From contig JAJEAG010000033.1 in NCBI GenBank assembly GCA_022824265.1, positions 62,001 through 126,000 on the forward strand: a DNA stretch of 64,000 bases, written 5' to 3'. This DNA comes from Candidatus Poribacteria bacterium. GTDB lineage: Bacteria > Poribacteria > WGA-4E > WGA-3G. The position numbers and the translations under genes were made by a program. Below, in pieces: positions 34,207 to 42,875 of this stretch (the first letter of the stretch is position 1; each line of letters begins with the position of its first letter). The notes under the pieces were generated by a model. That model worked only from the letters and a program-made list of their open reading frames with translations. It was not told where the DNA came from and searched no databases.

Positions 34207-35841
34207 CTAAAATGATGTCTTCCGCAAGCCAAAATCATGTAACCATCCTATAGAATCAATCATCTGTTTCTGATATTCATGCATCCTGACCTCAATCAAT
34301 GCTGGTTTTTCTGCGTCAAGTGCGTCGCGTAAGATTGGCTTGAAGTCATCTAAATCATCAACCCTCCTTGCATAAACACCAAATGATTTCGCAAATTCGA
34401 CAAAATCAGGATTCTGTAGGTCAGTATCAATCGTACGACCCTCAAAACCTTTCTGTTGAGATCCTTTTATAGCAGATAGACAATCATCATTAATCACAAT
34501 CACAACGACATTAATTCCATATTTTATCGCAGTTGCCATCTCCATTGCTCCCATCATAAATCCACCATCTCCACTAAAGCAGACAACCGGTCTATCAGGA
34601 TAAGCAATCTTTGCACCGATAGCAGCTGGATATGAATATCCTAATGCAACGCCTATATTTGGATGTAGAAAGTTATGTGGATTGTAAATTGGGAATTCCG
34701 CAAATGACGCATAACCCAGAGAATGAACATCAACCGAATAGATTGTATCGCGTGGAAGAATTTTTTGTAGGTCGTGTAGAATTGGGAGAGGCGGTTGTGA
34801 ATTAAACTTGGTACGCAGTGGGGGCAGTACGGAATTCCATTCGTTTTGATCAATTGATATATCCTCAATGAGTGCTTGTAAGGTTAGTTTTAAATCACCC
34901 ACAATCCCTATTTCACAAGGATATTCCCTTCCAATCTCATTCTCATCTTCATCAATTTGGATGAAAGATTCAGGCATCTTCAAACTCCAATTTCTGGTGT
35001 CAATTGATGTAAATCTTGTTCCAATTGAAATTAGACAGTCTGCGTGTTTGAGTGCCTGCTGACCTAAATAACCGTAGGAGACTTGCAATGCTAATGGATG
35101 GTCTTCTGACAATGCTCCCTTAGCACAACGCGAAACAATTACAGGTGCTTTCAACTTTTCTGCGAGAAGTTTCAACTCATTTCTTGCATTGGAATGAATT
35201 ACGGAGGATCCAGCGAAAATCAGAGGTAATTTCGCAGCGCGAATCTTCTCTGCAGCAGTATTTAGCGAAGAAGTATCAGGTAATGGTAAATCGTCACGGT
35301 GCACACGATCTGGTATACTTACTTCTTCATATCCAGATGTAACATCCATAGGAAATTCCAAAACGGTTGGTCCCGGTCTACCGTTACGCATGGCATTAAA
35401 TGCATTTTCAACAACAATTGGAATTTCAGAGACAGAATGTGCAATCGCACAATATTTTGTAAATGAATCAAAGTACCGCATCTGATCCAATCCGTGGAAC
35501 ATTTTACTTGGATGTCTACTGTAAAAGTCAGAGTGACTCTGTCCAGTAATCAACAAAACTGGGACACAATCTGTGAATGCCTCTAATATACCTGTAGACG
35601 CATTACTTGCTCCAGGACCTGGCACAGTGATTGCAACACCTACCTCACCCGTTGCGCGGGCAAAACCATCTGCCATCAACGTGGCAGAATATTCATGACG
35701 TACGAGAAAATGGTTAATATACCCAGTTCCACAACGAAGTAGGGAATCATAAATATTGATATTTTGAGTTCCTGGCATTCCAAAGATGGTATTTACGCCC
35801 TGTGCCTTCAAACATTCTATGAGTATATCTCCACCGTTCAC
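34207..35841 (-). CDS. ThDP-dependent acetolactate synthase-like enzyme
   Basis: This is a 544-residue ThDP enzyme of the acetolactate synthase/oxalyl-CoA decarboxylase group. 'TIFGMPGTQNINIYDSL' and the activating Glu in 'FLVRHEYSATLMADGFARAT' are followed by 'TVPGPGASNASTGILEAF'. A central nucleotide-like domain follows (LPLIFAGSSVIH), then the ThDP-Mg motif 'CFSGDGGFMMGAMEMATAIK' and 'VVIVINDDCLSAIKGSQQK'. No regulatory subunit is nearby. The reaction is uncertain; it differs substantially from the first ThDP enzyme at 8792. A 51-residue ORF starts upstream and ends three bases before its start codon. Confidence 0.87.
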   Translation of the reverse strand: MNGGDILIECLKAQGVNTIFGMPGTQNINIYDSLLRCGTGYINHFLVRHEYSATLMADGFARATGEVGVAITVPGPGASNASTGILEAFTDCVPVLLITGQSHSDFYSRHPSKMFHGLDQMRYFDSFTKYCAIAHSVSEIPIVVENAFNAMRNGRPGPTVLEFPMDVTSGYEEVSIPDRVHRDDLPLPDTSSLNTAAEKIRAAKLPLIFAGSSVIHSNARNELKLLAEKLKAPVIVSRCAKGALSEDHPLALQVSYGYLGQQALKHADCLISIGTRFTSIDTRNWSLKMPESFIQIDEDENEIGREYPCEIGIVGDLKLTLQALIEDISIDQNEWNSVLPPLRTKFNSQPPLPILHDLQKILPRDTIYSVDVHSLGYASFAEFPIYNPHNFLHPNIGVALGYSYPAAIGAKIAYPDRPVVCFSGDGGFMMGAMEMATAIKYGINVVVIVINDDCLSAIKGSQQKGFEGRTIDTDLQNPDFVEFAKSFGVYARRVDDLDDFKPILRDALDAEKPALIEVRMHEYQKQMIDSIGWLHDFGLRKTSF

Positions 35842-35844
35842 ACA

Positions 35845-36000
35845 TCACTCTCCTTTGTGTTTTTTCAAGAATTCTTCTAACCAAGCATCTGGATCACGTC
35901 CAAGTTTACGCAAAAATTGACACCCTATTTTTTTAACAAAGTTCGGCATTAGGTTAAATAGTTTTAGCTGCCAACTCATATATTTACCCGTATTACACAT
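35845..36000 (-). CDS. Small ORF between the ABC ATPase and ThDP enzyme genes, unknown
   Basis: Starting at ATG 36000, one base after the ATPase stop, the frame encodes 51 residues: 'SWQLKLFNLMPNFVKKIGCQ', 'FLRKLGRDPDAWLEEFLKKH', ending in KGE. An internal ATG at 35979 (MSWQ) is an alternative. The amphipathic, basic-then-acidic pattern and tight packing between two genes favour a real peptide, but there is no strong ribosome-binding site. The function is unknown. Confidence 0.4.
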   Translation of the reverse strand: MCNTGKYMSWQLKLFNLMPNFVKKIGCQFLRKLGRDPDAWLEEFLKKHKGE

Positions 36001-36001
36001 T

Positions 36002-37132
36002 TTATGTGAATAATGTATCACCTGTAATCTTATCAAAGAGATGAATCCGTTCTGAGACAAATGATACATAAAGATGTTGTCCTATATCCGCTTCAAAGTT
36101 AGGTGATGTTCTTGATTTCAGGATAGTATGTGAACCGTCAACATCAGTTCCAAGTGTTATTTCCACGATTGTTTCCGCTCCCAGTGGTTCAATACTATAG
36201 ACTTCTGCCTCAAAAGAATTTGGCATTGATTGATGGCTGACAAGTACATCCTCCGGATGTGCCCCCAAAACATAATCCTTTACAGCACTATTATTGATAA
36301 TAGAATTTGAAATTCGCGAATCTTGTAGATCGAATAAGAAACCATTTCCACTGTTACCCATCAAACCTAAACGAAGATTTCCATTGTCAGACAAGATTTC
36401 ACACGGAATACAGTTCATGCTTGGACTGCCAATAAAACCAGCAACAAATAGGTTCGCTGGATGGTTATAAATATCTGACGGTGTTCCTAATTGCTGAATC
36501 TTACCTGAATCAAGCACAGCAATACGGTCTGCCATTGACATGGCTTCTACTTGATCATGGGTGACATAGAAGGTGGTTGTACCAAGTTCACGTTGTCTCC
36601 ATCTAATTTCAACCCGCATTTCGGTACGTAACTTTGCATCAAGATTAGAAATTGGTTCATCCATCAGGAAAACTTGTGGACGTCGCACCATTGCTCTACC
36701 GAGACCAACACGTTGTGTTTCTCCGCCACTTAATTGATTTGGATTACGCATCAACAGATGTTCAATATGTAACATCTGTGCAATGTCTTTCACACGTCTA
36801 TCAATCTCTTCTGATGATAATTTTCGAGGATGTAAGGGAAATGCCATGTTCTCATAAACGGTGAGATGTGGATAGAGGATATGGGATTGAAAAACAAAGG
36901 CAACATCACGTTCAGCGGGTGATTTATCGTTTACACAGACATCATCTAAATAGATACTGCCTTCTTCTGGTTTATCTAAACCTGCGATACACCGGAGTGT
37001 AGTTGTTTTCCCAGCACCTGTTTGTCCAAGAAGTACAAAGAATTCTTCATCTTTGACATCAAGCGATATATCGTTCAGAGCAGTCAGTTCTCCGAAACGT
37101 TTCGTTACGTTTTCCAGTTTTACTGTTGCCAT
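36002..37132 (-). CDS. ABC transporter ATPase, MalK/UgpC/MsmK type
   Basis: This is a 376-residue sugar-importer-type ATPase. Walker A 'LLGQTGAGKTTTLRCIAG', Q-loop 'VAFVFQSHILYPHLT', signature 'LSGGETQRVGLGRAM', Walker B 'VFLMDEPISNLD' and the switch His 'VTHDQVEAMSMADRIAVL' are all intact. The C-terminal ~130 residues (VLGAHPEDVLV..., 'LGAETIVEITLG') form the TOBE/regulatory domain of carbohydrate importers. No permease or binding protein is adjacent, so it may serve several importers encoded elsewhere. Cytoplasmic. Confidence 0.92.
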   Translation of the reverse strand: MATVKLENVTKRFGELTALNDISLDVKDEEFFVLLGQTGAGKTTTLRCIAGLDKPEEGSIYLDDVCVNDKSPAERDVAFVFQSHILYPHLTVYENMAFPLHPRKLSSEEIDRRVKDIAQMLHIEHLLMRNPNQLSGGETQRVGLGRAMVRRPQVFLMDEPISNLDAKLRTEMRVEIRWRQRELGTTTFYVTHDQVEAMSMADRIAVLDSGKIQQLGTPSDIYNHPANLFVAGFIGSPSMNCIPCEILSDNGNLRLGLMGNSGNGFLFDLQDSRISNSIINNSAVKDYVLGAHPEDVLVSHQSMPNSFEAEVYSIEPLGAETIVEITLGTDVDGSHTILKSRTSPNFEADIGQHLYVSFVSERIHLFDKITGDTLFT

Positions 37133-37225
37133 ATATGTGTTAACTCAAAATCAGATATGTCTCCATTATTACATGTATGTGAACAGATGTCAACTGATGA
37201 ATCAAAACAGCAGAATTATATCTTC

Positions 37226-37254
37226 TTGACATGAGAATTGCATATTGATAACAT
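37226..37254 (+). promoter_or_regulatory. Promoter of the 37322 oxidoreductase gene
   Basis: TTGACA (37226-37231), then 17 bases, then TAACAT (37249-37254). It reads into the plus-strand oxidoreductase gene, with AAGGAG six bases before its GTG start. Upstream lies the divergent ABC ATPase gene. Confidence 0.6.
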
Positions 37255-37321
37255 AAAAGTAATAAAACGACTTCTATAACCCTTTCAATGATTGAAGGTG
37301 TTATATTGTAAGGAGAAACTT

Positions 37322-38371
37322 GTGCCACACACATATAAAACTTGCCTTATTGGATGTGGACGTATGGGAGCAACCATTGACGATGAGGTAGCAAATCGAC
37401 CAGATAGCTTTATCTGGCAGCCGTTTTCACATGCTGCTGCTGCTGTTGCATGTAATAGAACTGACCTTATCGCGGTTTCAGATGTTTTTGAAGAAAAAGC
37501 AGAAGCTATTAGAATACGTTATGGTGCTGAACGCGCCTATACGGACTACAAAGAGATGATTACAACCGAAAAACCTGATATTGTCTGTATCGCAACTCGT
37601 CCTGGACCGCATGCAGATATAACTGTGTTTGCTGCCGAAAACGGGGTTAAAGGTATCTACTGCGAAAAACCGCTTTGCTGCTCTATGGAAGAAGCAGATA
37701 TTATGGTGGATATAGTTGAAAAGCACGGTGTCAAGTTTAATTATGGCACGCAACGACGTTACATGCCAATATATCGTAAAGTAAGAGAACTTGTGGATGC
37801 TGGAGAAATTGGTAATGTCCAATGTACTATCGCACAATACGGAGCTGGTTCTGCACTCTGGGGATTAACACATGCAGCGGATATGTTACTTTTCCTCGCC
37901 GGTGACCCAGAGGTTAACTATGTTCAAGGATCTATCTCCTGCAAGGATTCCGATTGGGATGGTAATCGTTTGAACGTTGATCCTGCTATTCATTGTGGAT
38001 ATATTAATTATGCCAACGGTGTGCATGGATATAACACTGCTGGGACTGGACCTGAATTCGAGGTTTGTGGTACTGGTGGAAAAATCCGTGTGCAAAATAA
38101 TAGTAGAGAGATACAATTTCGTAAAAAGGATGGAACATTCTATGAGGAAAAACCTTTTCCTGAGGTGTCACGTGCAACTGGAACAGTAATGGGAATTACT
38201 GACATTGCAGAAGCACTTGATGAAGACAGAGAGACGAAGGGACCTGTCCATCTCGCTCGGAGAAGTCAAGAAACATTAATGGGAATGATTGAATCTCATC
38301 GGTTGGGTGGACAACGTGTTCCACTACCAATGGAAAATCGTTCTTTGTATGTAACAAGAGACAATTGGTAA
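37322..38371 (+). CDS. Gfo/Idh/MocA-family oxidoreductase (GTG start)
   Basis: AAGGAG followed by six bases leads to GTG 37322, which I take as the start; the track's ATG at 37292 lacks a site. The 349-residue product has the Rossmann 'TCLIGCGRMGATIDDEV', 'KPDIVCIATRPGPHADI' and 'GVKGIYCEKPLCCSMEEADI' (EKP motif), then a substrate domain with 'NYGTQRRYMPIYRKVRELV' and 'GLTHAADMLLFLAGDP'. The W-x-H/T-H-A-x-D stretch holds the catalytic His. It probably oxidises a sugar or inositol with NAD(P). It is transcribed from the TTGACA/TAACAT promoter. Confidence 0.9.
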   Translation: MPHTYKTCLIGCGRMGATIDDEVANRPDSFIWQPFSHAAAAVACNRTDLIAVSDVFEEKAEAIRIRYGAERAYTDYKEMITTEKPDIVCIATRPGPHADITVFAAENGVKGIYCEKPLCCSMEEADIMVDIVEKHGVKFNYGTQRRYMPIYRKVRELVDAGEIGNVQCTIAQYGAGSALWGLTHAADMLLFLAGDPEVNYVQGSISCKDSDWDGNRLNVDPAIHCGYINYANGVHGYNTAGTGPEFEVCGTGGKIRVQNNSREIQFRKKDGTFYEEKPFPEVSRATGTVMGITDIAEALDEDRETKGPVHLARRSQETLMGMIESHRLGGQRVPLPMENRSLYVTRDNW

Positions 38372-38458
38372 GTCCGTATGGATCTAATAGAACCTAAGGG
38401 TAGTTATTACCATAATTCATGATATTTCTCTCCAACTTATTCCTATATATGCACAAAA

Positions 38459-38524
38459 TGCCAATATGGGATCCCATATTGGCAAAAATACATAAAAATG
38501 ATAATATGGAATCCCATATTGGCA
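38459..38524 (+). promoter_or_regulatory. Two tandem palindromic operator-like sites before fic
   Basis: 38459-38484 is a perfect 26-bp palindrome (half-site TGCCAATATGGGA). 38499-38524 repeats it with three changes (TGATAATATGGAATCC, then CATATTGGCA). Centres are 40 bp apart, nearly four helical turns, so both would face the same side of the DNA. The array ends 17 bases before the fic start codon. This is the arrangement of a dimeric repressor binding cooperatively, and autoregulation by the winged-helix-like C-terminus of the Fic protein is a reasonable hypothesis. Confidence 0.7.
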
Positions 38525-38541
38525 ATAGGATAAAACACTAA

Positions 38542-39669
38542 ATGGAAAAATTTAAAGCGGGTACATATAAACAGCAAGGAGGATATAAGAGTTTTACACC
38601 TTTCTACGTAAACCAATATTTTGCTTGGGAAAATCCTATTATAGATGTTCTTTTAGAACAAGCAGGGAGACTATTAGGAGAACTCAACGCTTATGCTGAT
38701 ATTATACCAGATGTCGATTTTTTCATCAGAATGAATGTCTCCAAAGAAGCAAGAGACTCCACTCGAATTGAAGGCACAAAAACAGAACTTGACGAAGTTG
38801 TTTTACCACAAGAAGAAATTGATCCTGAAAGACGCGATGATTGGGAAGAAGTCCAAAACTATATTGAAGCTATGAATTTCGCAATAGCTGAACTCCCAAA
38901 TATTCCTCTTTCAATGCGACTTCTCACGGAAGTACATAAAAGGCTACTCTCTGGTGTTCGTGGAAAAAATAGAGGCCCCGGTGAAATTCGTAAGAGTCAG
39001 AATCGTATTGGGGGTTCATCTTTTGCTGATGCGATATTTGTACCGCCTTCAGCTCCTGAAATACCTGATCTCTTAGGTGACCTTGAAAAATTTATACACA
39101 ATAAATCCTTACATATTCCAGAACTGATTAAAATTGCAATAACACATTACCAGTTTGAAACCATTCATCCATTTCTTGATGGAAACGGTAGATGCGGAAG
39201 ATTATTAATTATCTTACAACTCATAAATACAAATATACTGACAAAGCCAGTCCTATACCTATCTACCTTTTTTGAGAAAAATAGAGATACATATTACGAC
39301 TCACTCACAAGAGTCCGTACAACAAATGATTTGGAGCAATGGATCACATTTTTCCTAAATGGAATAGTTGAAACTGCTCAACATGGAATTGATACGTTCA
39401 AAGAAATTATAAAACTTCAAAAGGAATATGAAACAAAAATACTAACTTTAGGTTCTCGAACAAAAAATGCACAAAAACTATTACAATTTATGTATACATC
39501 ACCAATTGTTAATGTGAAAACAGTTGAAAGAAAGTTAGAAATTAGTTTCTCAAGTGCCAATCGACTACTAAAATCCTTGGTAGAACTTAAAATATTAGAG
39601 GAAATCACAGGACATACTCGCAACCGCCTATTTGTTCTTGAGAAATACATCAACCTCTTTAGAAGTTAA
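38542..39669 (+). CDS. Fic-family (Fido) protein adenylyltransferase with inhibitory helix
   Basis: This is a 375-residue protein. The catalytic motif is 'HPFLDGNGRCGRLLIILQL' with His209. An N-terminal inhibitory helix 'STRIEGTKTELDE' carries S73-x-x-x-E77-G78, which marks a class II Fic that is auto-inhibited and usually AMPylates proteins. After the Fic core, residues ~290-375 contain a winged-helix-like region ('SPIVNVKTVERKLEISFSSA', 'NRLLKSLVELKILEEIT'). The wing suggests DNA binding to the two palindromes immediately upstream. No partner toxin or antitoxin is adjacent. Confidence 0.9.
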   Translation: MEKFKAGTYKQQGGYKSFTPFYVNQYFAWENPIIDVLLEQAGRLLGELNAYADIIPDVDFFIRMNVSKEARDSTRIEGTKTELDEVVLPQEEIDPERRDDWEEVQNYIEAMNFAIAELPNIPLSMRLLTEVHKRLLSGVRGKNRGPGEIRKSQNRIGGSSFADAIFVPPSAPEIPDLLGDLEKFIHNKSLHIPELIKIAITHYQFETIHPFLDGNGRCGRLLIILQLINTNILTKPVLYLSTFFEKNRDTYYDSLTRVRTTNDLEQWITFFLNGIVETAQHGIDTFKEIIKLQKEYETKILTLGSRTKNAQKLLQFMYTSPIVNVKTVERKLEISFSSANRLLKSLVELKILEEITGHTRNRLFVLEKYINLFRS

Positions 39670-39769
39670 TATCAATCCATCGTAAAAGTGATTTCCGAAT
39701 TGCGACTGTAACACAAAACCAGATAATACTGGTGATTATATATATTTGATTTCACTCCAGAGACATTTA

Positions 39770-39829
39770 GCTTTCGTTAATTCGTAGAAATATGTCGTAA
39801 AGTCGCGACTTGAAAGTCGATCCTATAGT
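39770..39829 (+). repeat. Composite interspersed repeat, copy B (truncated)
   Basis: CTTTCGTTAATTCGTAGAAA, then TATGTCGTAAAGTCGCGACT and GAAAGTCGATCCTATAG. It matches the first half of the copies at 25192 and 53546, while the GC-rich second half is absent. Confidence 0.65.
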
Positions 39830-40176
39830 AACGTAAGTTCGGAATAAGTAACTTACGGAATCGGCTGAATTCACACCCTAAATTCCGTTGGCATTGTTTT
39901 GTGTAGAAGCATCCGAATTTTCAGAGTCATTCTTGACTAAATAGGTCATAATAGTCCTATAAAACCTTACTGAATATAGGTTTGTAGCACATGATAAAAT
40001 TGTTCAAATTTCCCTCTGACTCTGAAAACTCTGAATCTTTAGAACGTCAGTAATGTAAATATCATCATGTCAAAGGGTTCCTACTGGTCAGGACTATTTA
40101 GTTTTCGGTTTTTCTGATGCATTTTATCACAAAAGTTAATGTAGTGTCGTAAGGTATTACTTGGAAACTCAACATG

Positions 40177-40278
40177 GTAGTAGGCACACTCCGTGTCCCG
40201 TCCACCTGAGAGATATTTACGGCACACCAAATCAACGGTATGAATGTCTTATGGCATTCCCCGGAGTGTGCCTACTAC
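40177..40278. repeat. 102-bp element with 17-bp perfect inverted ends
   Basis: GTAGTAGGCACACTCCG (40177-40193) and its exact reverse complement CGGAGTGTGCCTACTAC (40262-40278) bound a 68-base interior that also has a partial inner inverted match (CCGTGTCCCGT with ACGGCACAC). It could be a miniature transposable or REP-like element able to form a strong RNA hairpin. No second copy was noticed in this window. Confidence 0.6.
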
Positions 40279-40366
40279 TTTGCAAGGATAAAATCTTAAC
40301 TATTAGTCCAACTCGTCAACAAGAAATTTATAAAACTAAATAACCCTGATCTCACTCTGATTTACC

Positions 40367-40395
40367 TTGTCACTATCAACAAATCATGCTAAAAT
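40367..40395 (+). promoter_or_regulatory. Promoter placed right at the start of the glcD-like gene
   Basis: TTGTCA (40367-40372) and TAAAAT (40390-40395) are 17 bases apart, and ATG 40405 begins only ten bases after the -10 box. The expected transcription start (~40402) leaves almost no leader, and no Shine-Dalgarno sequence is present. Confidence 0.65.
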
Positions 40396-40404
40396 ACACA
40401 TAGC

Positions 40405-41787
40405 ATGAATGACACTGTTTATCAAAAACTACATAAAGAATTACGTTCGTTACTTGGTAATCGATTTAGCATTGACAGTGATGTTAGAGAAACACATGCA
40501 AAGGATGCTTCCTATCACCAAGGTTCTCTACCAGATGCGGTTGTGTTTCCAATATCCAATACCGAAGTATCTGAGATTGTCAAATGCTGTGCAAGATATA
40601 GTGTACCGATAATTCCTTACGGTACAGGTACAGGAGTTGAAGGGGCAGCAGTTGGAACGGAAGGCACACTCTGTGTCTCTTTGAAAGAGATGAACGACAT
40701 CCTCCGTGTTAGTTCTGAAGATAGAGATGCTACTGTTCAATCAGGTGTTACTCGGAATCAATTGAACGAACATCTTACTGAAAATGGAACGCGACTTCAC
40801 TTTCCCGTTGACCCTGGAGCCGATGCTTCATTAGGAGGTATGGCAGCAACACGTGCTTCCGGAACCAGTGCTGTCTACTACGGCACAATGTTAGATAATA
40901 TCCTTGGGCTAACTGTTGTTACTTCAGATGGATCTATTATACAGACCGGAGGTAGAGCGAGGAAATCCGCAGCGGGGTATGATCTCACAAGACTATTCAT
41001 CGGTTCAGAAGGCACTTTGGGAATAATAACAGAAGTAACCCTAAAATTGAAACCTTTACCAGAAGCAGTCGCGGCTGTTGTCAGTGCATTTCCTACTGTA
41101 GAAGCAGCAGTAAACACTGTCATTAAACTAACGGGGTCGGTAATCAATATTGCACGCATTGAACTCTTAGATGAACTACAAATGGACGCTGTTAATAACT
41201 ATTCAAATTTAGACTATCAAGTGGCACCGACACTGTTCTTAGAATTTCATGGATCATCAAATACCGTCACTGAATCATCAGGAGTAGCAGATACAATAGC
41301 ATCTGAAAATGGTAGTATTGATTTTCGGTGGGCAACCGACGAAAAGGATAGAAAACGATTATGGCAAGCTCGGTATGACAGTTATTATGCAGCACTAAAT
41401 CTCCGACCGGGTTCGGTCGGATACGTCACCGATGTATGTGTGCCGATTTCACAACTTGTGGAATGTATAACAAAAACTAAAACTATACTTGAAAACACAA
41501 ATCTACTTGCAACAATGCTGGGACATGTAGGTGATGGGAACTTCCACGTAGTCATACCTTTAGAACCTGACAACAGTGATGAATTGAATCAAGCACGACA
41601 GATTAGTAATCAGATCGTGGACATTGCTTTAGAAATGGGTGGTACAAGTACTGGAGAACATGGGATTGGAATAGGTAAACGTGAAGCGTTAGAGAAGGAA
41701 CATGGTAAAGCAGTTGACATTATGCGTTCAATAAAAGTTGCTTTGGACCCAAATAACATAATGAATCCTGGTAAAATATTCATATAG
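40405..41787 (+). CDS. GlcD-like FAD-linked 2-hydroxyacid oxidase/dehydrogenase
   Basis: This is a 460-residue flavoprotein of the glycolate oxidase GlcD/D-lactate dehydrogenase family. The FAD-binding type 4 domain shows 'PYGTGTGVEGAAVGTEGTLC', 'DPGADASLGGMAATRASGTS' and 'GYDLTRLFIGSEGTLGIITE'. The C-terminal oxidase domain holds 'LATMLGHVGDGNFHV' (metal-binding His) and 'GGTSTGEHGIGIGKR'. It oxidises glycolate or another D-2-hydroxy acid. The downstream D-2-hydroxyacid dehydrogenase gene at 41824 may work on related acids. Translation may start without a leader (see promoter entry). Confidence 0.9.
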   Translation: MNDTVYQKLHKELRSLLGNRFSIDSDVRETHAKDASYHQGSLPDAVVFPISNTEVSEIVKCCARYSVPIIPYGTGTGVEGAAVGTEGTLCVSLKEMNDILRVSSEDRDATVQSGVTRNQLNEHLTENGTRLHFPVDPGADASLGGMAATRASGTSAVYYGTMLDNILGLTVVTSDGSIIQTGGRARKSAAGYDLTRLFIGSEGTLGIITEVTLKLKPLPEAVAAVVSAFPTVEAAVNTVIKLTGSVINIARIELLDELQMDAVNNYSNLDYQVAPTLFLEFHGSSNTVTESSGVADTIASENGSIDFRWATDEKDRKRLWQARYDSYYAALNLRPGSVGYVTDVCVPISQLVECITKTKTILENTNLLATMLGHVGDGNFHVVIPLEPDNSDELNQARQISNQIVDIALEMGGTSTGEHGIGIGKREALEKEHGKAVDIMRSIKVALDPNNIMNPGKIFI

Positions 41788-41823
41788 TTATACAATCAAT
41801 TTGTCATTATTTTCAATACATTC

Positions 41824-42831
41824 ATGTCGAACAATTACACAATTCTGATTACGGATTATGCGTGGTCATCTATTGAACCAGAAAGGCAGATACTTTCAGA
41901 TGTTGGAGCGGATGTTATCGTAGCCGAATCAGGAGATGAGGATGAACTTATCTCACTTGTGTCTAATGTTGATGGTATTCTCACGTGTTGGAAACCTGTT
42001 CGTGAATGTGTAATTTCTACCGCAAGTAAGTGTCAAATCATCGCGCGTTATGGGATAGGACTTGATAACATTGATGTTGAAGCTGCGACAAAGAATGGGA
42101 TCATTGTAACAAATGTACCTGCATATTGTGTTGATGAAGTTTCTGACCATGCAATGGCTCTTCTTCTGGCTTGTGCAAGGAATATTCCGATATTCAACTC
42201 CACAGTTAAATCCAATATATGGGACCAGAACATTGGACAACAGATGAATAGATTACGTGATAAGACATTAGGTATCGTTGGATTTGGACATATTGGAAGG
42301 GCAATTATCCCAAAAGCGATGGCTTTTGGGTTGAAAGTGAAGGTATATTCTCCGCGCACAACTCAAGAATTAATAGGAAAGCACGGAGCGGAAAAAGTTT
42401 CTTTTGAGGAATTACTGAAAGAGTCAGATTTTATCACGATCCATGCTCCCTTAACTTCTGAGACACAGCACATGTTCAGTGATGATGAATTTAAAGCCAT
42501 GAAAACCACAGCATATCTTATCAACACTGCGCGTGGCGGTATTATTGATACTTCAGCACTAATTGCTGCATTACAAACCGGTGAAATTGCAGGTGCAGGA
42601 ATTGATGTATTGGAAACTGAGCCACCGCAACAGGATGATCCGCTACTACATCTTGAAAACGTAATCATCACTCCACATGCAGCTTTTATTTCTGAAGAAT
42701 CTATTATGGAGTTACAGATGACCACTGCTAAGTGTGTGGCACAGGTATTGGCTGGACAGTTACCAGATTCTGTTGTAAACCCTACAGTTTTAGAACGTCC
42801 AAATCTTCGTGCAAAATCAGTATTACATTGA
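41824..42831 (+). CDS. D-isomer-specific 2-hydroxyacid dehydrogenase
   Basis: This is a 335-residue NAD-dependent dehydrogenase. The NAD loop is 'TLGIVGFGHIGRAIIPKAMAFG'-like (G-x-G-x-x-G). The catalytic Arg is in 'INTARGGIIDTSALIAAL', the Glu in 'DVLETEPPQQDDPLL', and the His in 'ITPHAAFISEES'. It resembles phosphoglycerate dehydrogenase/hydroxypyruvate reductase but lacks the C-terminal ACT domain. Together with the GlcD-like gene 36 bases upstream it suggests glycolate/glyoxylate or hydroxypyruvate metabolism. Confidence 0.9.
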   Translation: MSNNYTILITDYAWSSIEPERQILSDVGADVIVAESGDEDELISLVSNVDGILTCWKPVRECVISTASKCQIIARYGIGLDNIDVEAATKNGIIVTNVPAYCVDEVSDHAMALLLACARNIPIFNSTVKSNIWDQNIGQQMNRLRDKTLGIVGFGHIGRAIIPKAMAFGLKVKVYSPRTTQELIGKHGAEKVSFEELLKESDFITIHAPLTSETQHMFSDDEFKAMKTTAYLINTARGGIIDTSALIAALQTGEIAGAGIDVLETEPPQQDDPLLHLENVIITPHAAFISEESIMELQMTTAKCVAQVLAGQLPDSVVNPTVLERPNLRAKSVLH

Positions 42832-42875
42832 ACTATATATTCACAATCAAATACGTTACAAATTGGAGAACTTAA

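Larger units (their letters stand above)
39670..40404. other. Repeat-rich intergenic region
   Basis: These 735 bases hold no convincing gene. They contain a truncated composite repeat (39770-39829), a small hairpin around 39831-39857 (CGTAAGTT...AACTTACG), the 102-bp inverted-end element (40177-40278) and, at its right end, the promoter of the downstream flavoprotein gene. The 60-residue ORF at 40161 lies within the inverted-repeat element and is rejected. Confidence 0.6.

Noticed and set aside
37270-37300. Short hairpin (CCTTTCAAT/ATTGAAGG) as a riboswitch or attenuator
   Set aside because: It is only a small stem with a bulge and no ligand-binding architecture or terminator alternative.
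40161-40343. 60-residue plus-strand ORF
   Set aside because: It lies across the 102-bp inverted-end element and has no ribosome-binding site.
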